Below, in pieces: positions 16,008 to 17,857 of a stretch of DNA of 17,857 nucleotides. A program made the position numbers and the translations under genes. Location: assembly GCA_002298905.1 (NCBI GenBank), contig DBMA01000013.1:1-17857 (forward strand), given 5' to 3'. This stretch comes from Mycoplasma sp. UBA710. GTDB lineage: Bacteria > Bacillota_I > Bacilli_A > Mycoplasmatales > Metamycoplasmataceae. The notes beneath the pieces are model-generated. The model was not told where the DNA came from. It worked only from the letters and a program-made list of their open reading frames with translations, and did no database searches. Each line of letters begins with the position of its first letter. Position 1 is the stretch's first letter.

Positions 16008-16034
16008 ATATTAATTTTAAGATGTATACAAAAC

Positions 16035-16067
16035 AAAACATATTCTGTTTAAAAGAATATGTTTTTT
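16035..16067 (+). terminator. Bidirectional intrinsic terminator between two convergent genes
   Basis: A perfect 12-bp stem AAAACATATTCT / AGAATATGTTTT (16035-16046 and 16054-16065) with a 7-nt loop is followed by more Ts on the plus strand. On the minus strand it follows the RNase J-like stop codon by about 40 nt and is followed by TTTTGTTTT-like sequence, so it probably ends transcription from both sides. Confidence 0.8.
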
Positions 16068-16107
16068 ATTATTTTTTGAAGTAGTATAAAGCTAATATTT
16101 TCTTTTT

Positions 16108-17775
16108 TTATAATTCTGTTAACGAAATAGCTATCATAGGTTCTTTATTGGTTAATTTAAATATTTTTTTTCTTATTACCTTTCTTACTAAATTTTGAAA
16201 ATTATTTAAATTATTTTTCATTTTTACATCTTCACTTAAATAAGTTTTAGAATAAACATCAATTACATGTTTTTTAATAATTTTATCTGTTTCATGTCTT
16301 TCATCAGGATCTATAACACCAATATATTTAATATCAAATTTATCATATATTTGTTTTGATTTTTTGTCTACTAAAATAGAAACAATGATTACACCATCAC
16401 GAACTAAAATTTCTCTTTCTAAAATAACTTCTTTTGATATATCATCTACACCAAAACCATCTATTATTATGTCACCAACACTTGCTATTTTACCTTTTTG
16501 AGAAACCAATTTATTTCCTTCGAATTGAGCAATTTTACCATTTTGCAAAATCACGCAATTTCCTTGTGAATACCCTGAAGCACAAACTTCTCTTATTGCA
16601 ACTGACAAATATCTATATAATCCCTGAATAGGCAAAAAATATTTAGGTTTTAAAATATTAACAGTATCAATAATATCTTGTTTTGTTGGACGGCATTGAT
16701 AAAATTTGTCTTCTGATATATCAGTTATTTTAGGTGTAATTTTTGCAATTTCATCTAATGCATATGAAGCTTCTGTTTCTTGTCCATTAATTGGTGGAGC
16801 AATCATAACAAAATGATCTGTTTTACTAAATTTAAAATAAACGTCATTATTATCTGTTATTCTAATAAATCTTTTAAATAATCTTTCAACAGTTCCGGAA
16901 ATAATTATTACAACATTATTATCATGCTTTGAAATATATTTATAATCCAAAATTTTAGGTAATTTTAAATCAGGATTTCTTTTTTGTAAAAGTTCTAATA
17001 ATTGATGATATGAACGTCCATATGTAACAATATCTCTATCATATTTTAGGGCCATATCTAATACTTGATGAAGAGTGGCCATTTCTTGATCATAAGCTCC
17101 GATAATAATTCTCTCATCTTTTTTAGTTTCATCAAATACTTGTTTTAACTCATTGGTTATTGTAATTTTTTGTGAAGATTTACCATTAAAATTAGACATT
17201 CCTGAATCTAAAAATAAAGCTAAAACATTATTAAATTTAGATTTAATTGCAAATAAATCTGTTTTACCATAAACACCCAAATCACCATCTACAAAATTAG
17301 TTAAAAATAAATATGTTCCTTCTTTAACAGTAAAACCAAATCCAATTGTTCCAGGAAGAGCCCCTGCAAGAGAGATAGCATGAATAATAGTATCATTAAC
17401 CTTAATTCCTTGCTCAGGAATTACTTCAACATAAATTGATTTCAAATTGATATTATATTTAGATAGTCTTTCTAGAATAGAAATTCTTGAAAATGATGAA
17501 CAAAAAATAGGTATATTAGGCATTTCCATTATTAATCATGGAAGACCTGATAATGAATCATTTTTAGTATCAACAATAAAAATTCCTTTAATTCTTTTTA
17601 CATTATTTTTTAAATAATCATAATCAGGAATTAGTGTATCAATTCCATAAGTGGAAACAATAGGTATTTTTGTTCCAAAATTAATAACAAATAAATCATT
17701 ATTAATATCTAAAACATAACAATTCTTGCCATTTTCATCTAAACCACCTAATGCAAAAAATTTAACATTAGTCAT
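16108..17775 (-). CDS. RNase J family protein, apparently catalytically inactive
   Basis: 555 residues, the normal length of RNase J, with the full domain order (metallo-beta-lactamase core, inserted beta-CASP domain, C-terminal domain). Recognisable blocks include IKGIF at 62-66, GLPWL at 77-81, YGRSYHQ (GRSM region), PPINGQE (PIPGNE region), NILKPKYFLPIQGLYR near 315-330 of the fold and VIVSILVDKK. The metal-binding HxHxDH motif after IKGIF is replaced by DTKNDS (69-74), leaving only Asp73, and the later histidines are also lost (PIHGE is PIQGL). The frame is intact and needs one TGA as Trp. The start ATG 17775 has AAGGAG at 17786-17781. Probably an RNase J2-like partner of an active RNase J encoded elsewhere; rnjB would be the nearest name. 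Confidence 0.88.
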
Positions 17776-17833
17776 ATTTACTCCTTGATTAAATTATTTT
17801 CTATTTTGATTAAATTACAATATTTATTGAATT

Positions 17834-17839
17834 ATTATA
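17834..17839 (-). promoter_or_regulatory. Putative -10 box of the RNase J-like gene
   Basis: TATAAT on the minus strand (17839-17834) would start transcription near 17827, about 50 nt before the ATG. The -35 region lies at the very edge of the window, so the promoter cannot be judged fully. Confidence 0.35.
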
Positions 17840-17857
17840 AACTCTAATATATGTTAA

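Noticed and set aside
1..17857. CRISPR array, insertion sequence, prophage or defence island
   Set aside because: No spaced direct repeats, transposase or recombinase signatures or phage genes are visible. Base composition and codon use look even, and the genes are mostly housekeeping.

Overview
The window is about 17.9 kb of very AT-rich DNA from a wall-less bacterium of the class Mollicutes (mycoplasma type). The clearest evidence is the genetic code. In at least nine conserved genes (secA, fruA, degV, rpsI, rplM, der, a Cof-type hydrolase gene, galU, plsY, plus ldh and the RNase J gene) the reading frame continues only if TGA is read as tryptophan, and these in-frame TGAs fall where the families tolerate or expect an aromatic or hydrophobic residue. 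TGG is also used now and then. A fructose phosphotransferase system plus L-lactate dehydrogenase indicate a sugar-fermenting species. I cannot name the species from sequence alone.

Layout from left to right. Positions 1-1133 (minus strand) hold the 5' part of secA and, upstream of it, recU. An HU-type nucleoid protein gene diverges from recU and ends in a hairpin terminator. An AT-rich gap of about 310 bp follows. An orphan coiled-coil gene lies next, and then the fru operon (minus strand): fruA (fructose PTS EIIABC) and fruK (1-phosphofructokinase), closed by a good terminator. Upstream of fruA is a 414-bp non-coding region with a perfect 37-bp palindrome. Reading right, degV (fatty-acid-binding protein) and a Bax-inhibitor-1-like membrane protein form a plus-strand pair. 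Then come, on the minus strand, tRNA-Ile(GAU), rpsI, rplM and der. Divergent from der is a Cof-type HAD phosphatase, which converges exactly on an orphan tail-anchored coiled-coil protein. galU and plsY form a plus-strand pair that converges on holA, with overlapping stop codons. Divergent from holA are ldh and a small two-helix membrane protein, and the window ends with an RNase J family gene on the minus strand.

Functionally this is mostly a core genome segment: protein export (SecA), recombination (RecU), nucleoid structure (HU), fructose uptake and fermentation (FruA, FruK, LDH), acyl-phosphate-based phospholipid synthesis (a FakB-type DegV protein and PlsY), UDP-glucose supply (GalU), ribosome parts and assembly (S9, L13, Der) and replication (HolA). 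I see no phage, insertion sequence, CRISPR array or defence island, and no clearly new multi-gene system.

The most interesting single item is the RNase J family protein. It is intact along its full length but has lost nearly all metal-binding and catalytic residues, so it looks like a conserved pseudoenzyme. Other points worth a look are the 37-bp palindrome at the fru promoter, several genes whose -10 boxes predict leaderless or nearly leaderless mRNAs, an LDH without the two usual fructose-1,6-bisphosphate contact residues, and two orphan coiled-coil proteins.
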